NCBI GenBank assembly: GCA_963965975.1
Contig: OZ014411.1
Coordinates: 17,698,446 to 17,762,445, forward strand
Direction: 5' to 3'
DNA length: 64,000 nt
Origin: Xestospongia bergquistia
Taxonomy: Eukaryota; Porifera; Demospongiae; Haplosclerida; Petrosiidae
Positions 63,413 through 64,000 of this stretch are shown here, piece after piece. Within the stretch, counting starts at the first letter, position 1. Every line of letters begins with the position of its first letter. Position numbers and translations under genes: made by a program. The notes beneath the pieces were generated by a model. The model saw only the letters and a program-made list of their open reading frames with translations, was not told where the DNA came from and made no database searches.

Positions 63413-63736
63413 ACAGAAGTTGAGGACTATTCTTATTTCCTATTTCTTCCGTGCACCTTCGCGTATTTAGAAATTTCATCCAGTTGTAGGGAAGCCAAGA
63501 GTAGACATTACAATATACAACTCAAATCAAAATTAACTGGAAACAACTCTTTGATGCTTGATTCCAAGAGATGGATCATGTTCCGATTAAGTAAGCCTAA
63601 TAAAAATTAGAAATGGGTCATATGCCAAGAATGGAATAAGGAATTAGAACTCACCAAATTGGGGAATTTTAAAATATGCAAAAGTGTGTGGAAGTAATAG
63701 GAAATAGGAATTTAATTATCCATTCTCAGCGTCTGT
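63413..63736. mobile_element. MITE M1, copy 3
   Basis: Same element and position in intron 1 as 13591-13915. Confidence 0.68.
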
Positions 63737-64000
63737 AAAGTGTATAGATAATGCTTATTTAATGTTGAATTAATATTTAACATCAGTGCATAGTAAATCA
63801 TTGGTATTTTAAAATTAAAGCATTTGTTATATGCTATATATATAGCTAATGTTGTGAGTAGAATGATTTTTTTTACAAAAATTGGAAGAGGAATGCCATA
63901 CTCAATGCAAAATTAATATAATTAGGTTCTGAGGTTTACATTTTAGGGTCTAGAGATTAGTGGAAATTTCACAATAATGTACAGTATTCTGAGCCTTTTA

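Larger units (their letters stand above)
54914..64000. repeat. Segmental duplication, copy 3 (truncated by window end)
   Basis: Collinear with 4420-13970 apart from the missing foldback left arm, at an offset of about 50061 falling to 49802 through indels. It lacks the BAF and FN3-fragment part, being joined to the minisatellite inside the gypsy relic. Confidence 0.9.

Overview
The window is AT-rich, intron-containing animal DNA. The recognisable coding exons (BAF, CDPF1-like, DUF1917/Bles03-like, and FN3- and EGF-type receptor fragments), one intron of only 43 bp, and dense small transposons fit an invertebrate. A demosponge such as Amphimedon is my best guess, but this is inference. Most of the 64 kb is non-coding, and most apparent reading frames are chance.

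Layout. The window is built from segmental duplications. Copy 1 (1-17705) holds, in order: half a palindromic MITE; a two-exon barrier-to-autointegration factor (BAF) gene; a minus-strand FN3 gene fragment; a Ty3/gypsy pol relic (minus); a 1.24-kb foldback element; an FN3 exon; a dead pogo/Tigger-like transposase with repeated 30-bp micro-exons around it; minus-strand FN3/EGF relics; a CDPF1-like gene (minus); and a divergently placed two-exon gene for a protein with two DUF1917 (eIF4E-like) repeats. A 1.4-kb unique stretch (17706-19146) follows. Copy 2 (19271-43739) repeats this order but contains an almost perfect 6259-bp tandem duplication (24932-31190 and 31191-37449). It is followed by a third, frameshifted DUF1917 paralogue (44139-45040) that runs directly into a 9.9-kb minisatellite (45041-54913). 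Copy 3 (54914 to the window end) starts inside the gypsy relic and continues to exon 1 of another DUF1917 gene.

Main points of interest. (1) The two BAF genes differ by 22 coding substitutions, all amino-acid changing and none synonymous, while intron and upstream DNA differ by only about 1-2%. This looks like very strong diversifying selection, or an exon-limited conversion event, on a DNA-bridging nuclear protein. (2) The minisatellite is a collinear giant inverted repeat: a plus-oriented arm of about 4.4 kb and a minus-oriented arm of about 4.0 kb. (3) The foldback element, caught in a gypsy relic with the empty site present in another copy, reveals a TTAA-type target and shows how inverted arms have recombined. 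(4) Exactly 30-bp micro-exon-like units recur with fixed splice signals.

Genes most likely functional: both BAF copies, two full DUF1917 genes (13505-16490, 39531-42517) and possibly the CDPF1-like genes, whose 5' exons I could not find. The rest are relics.
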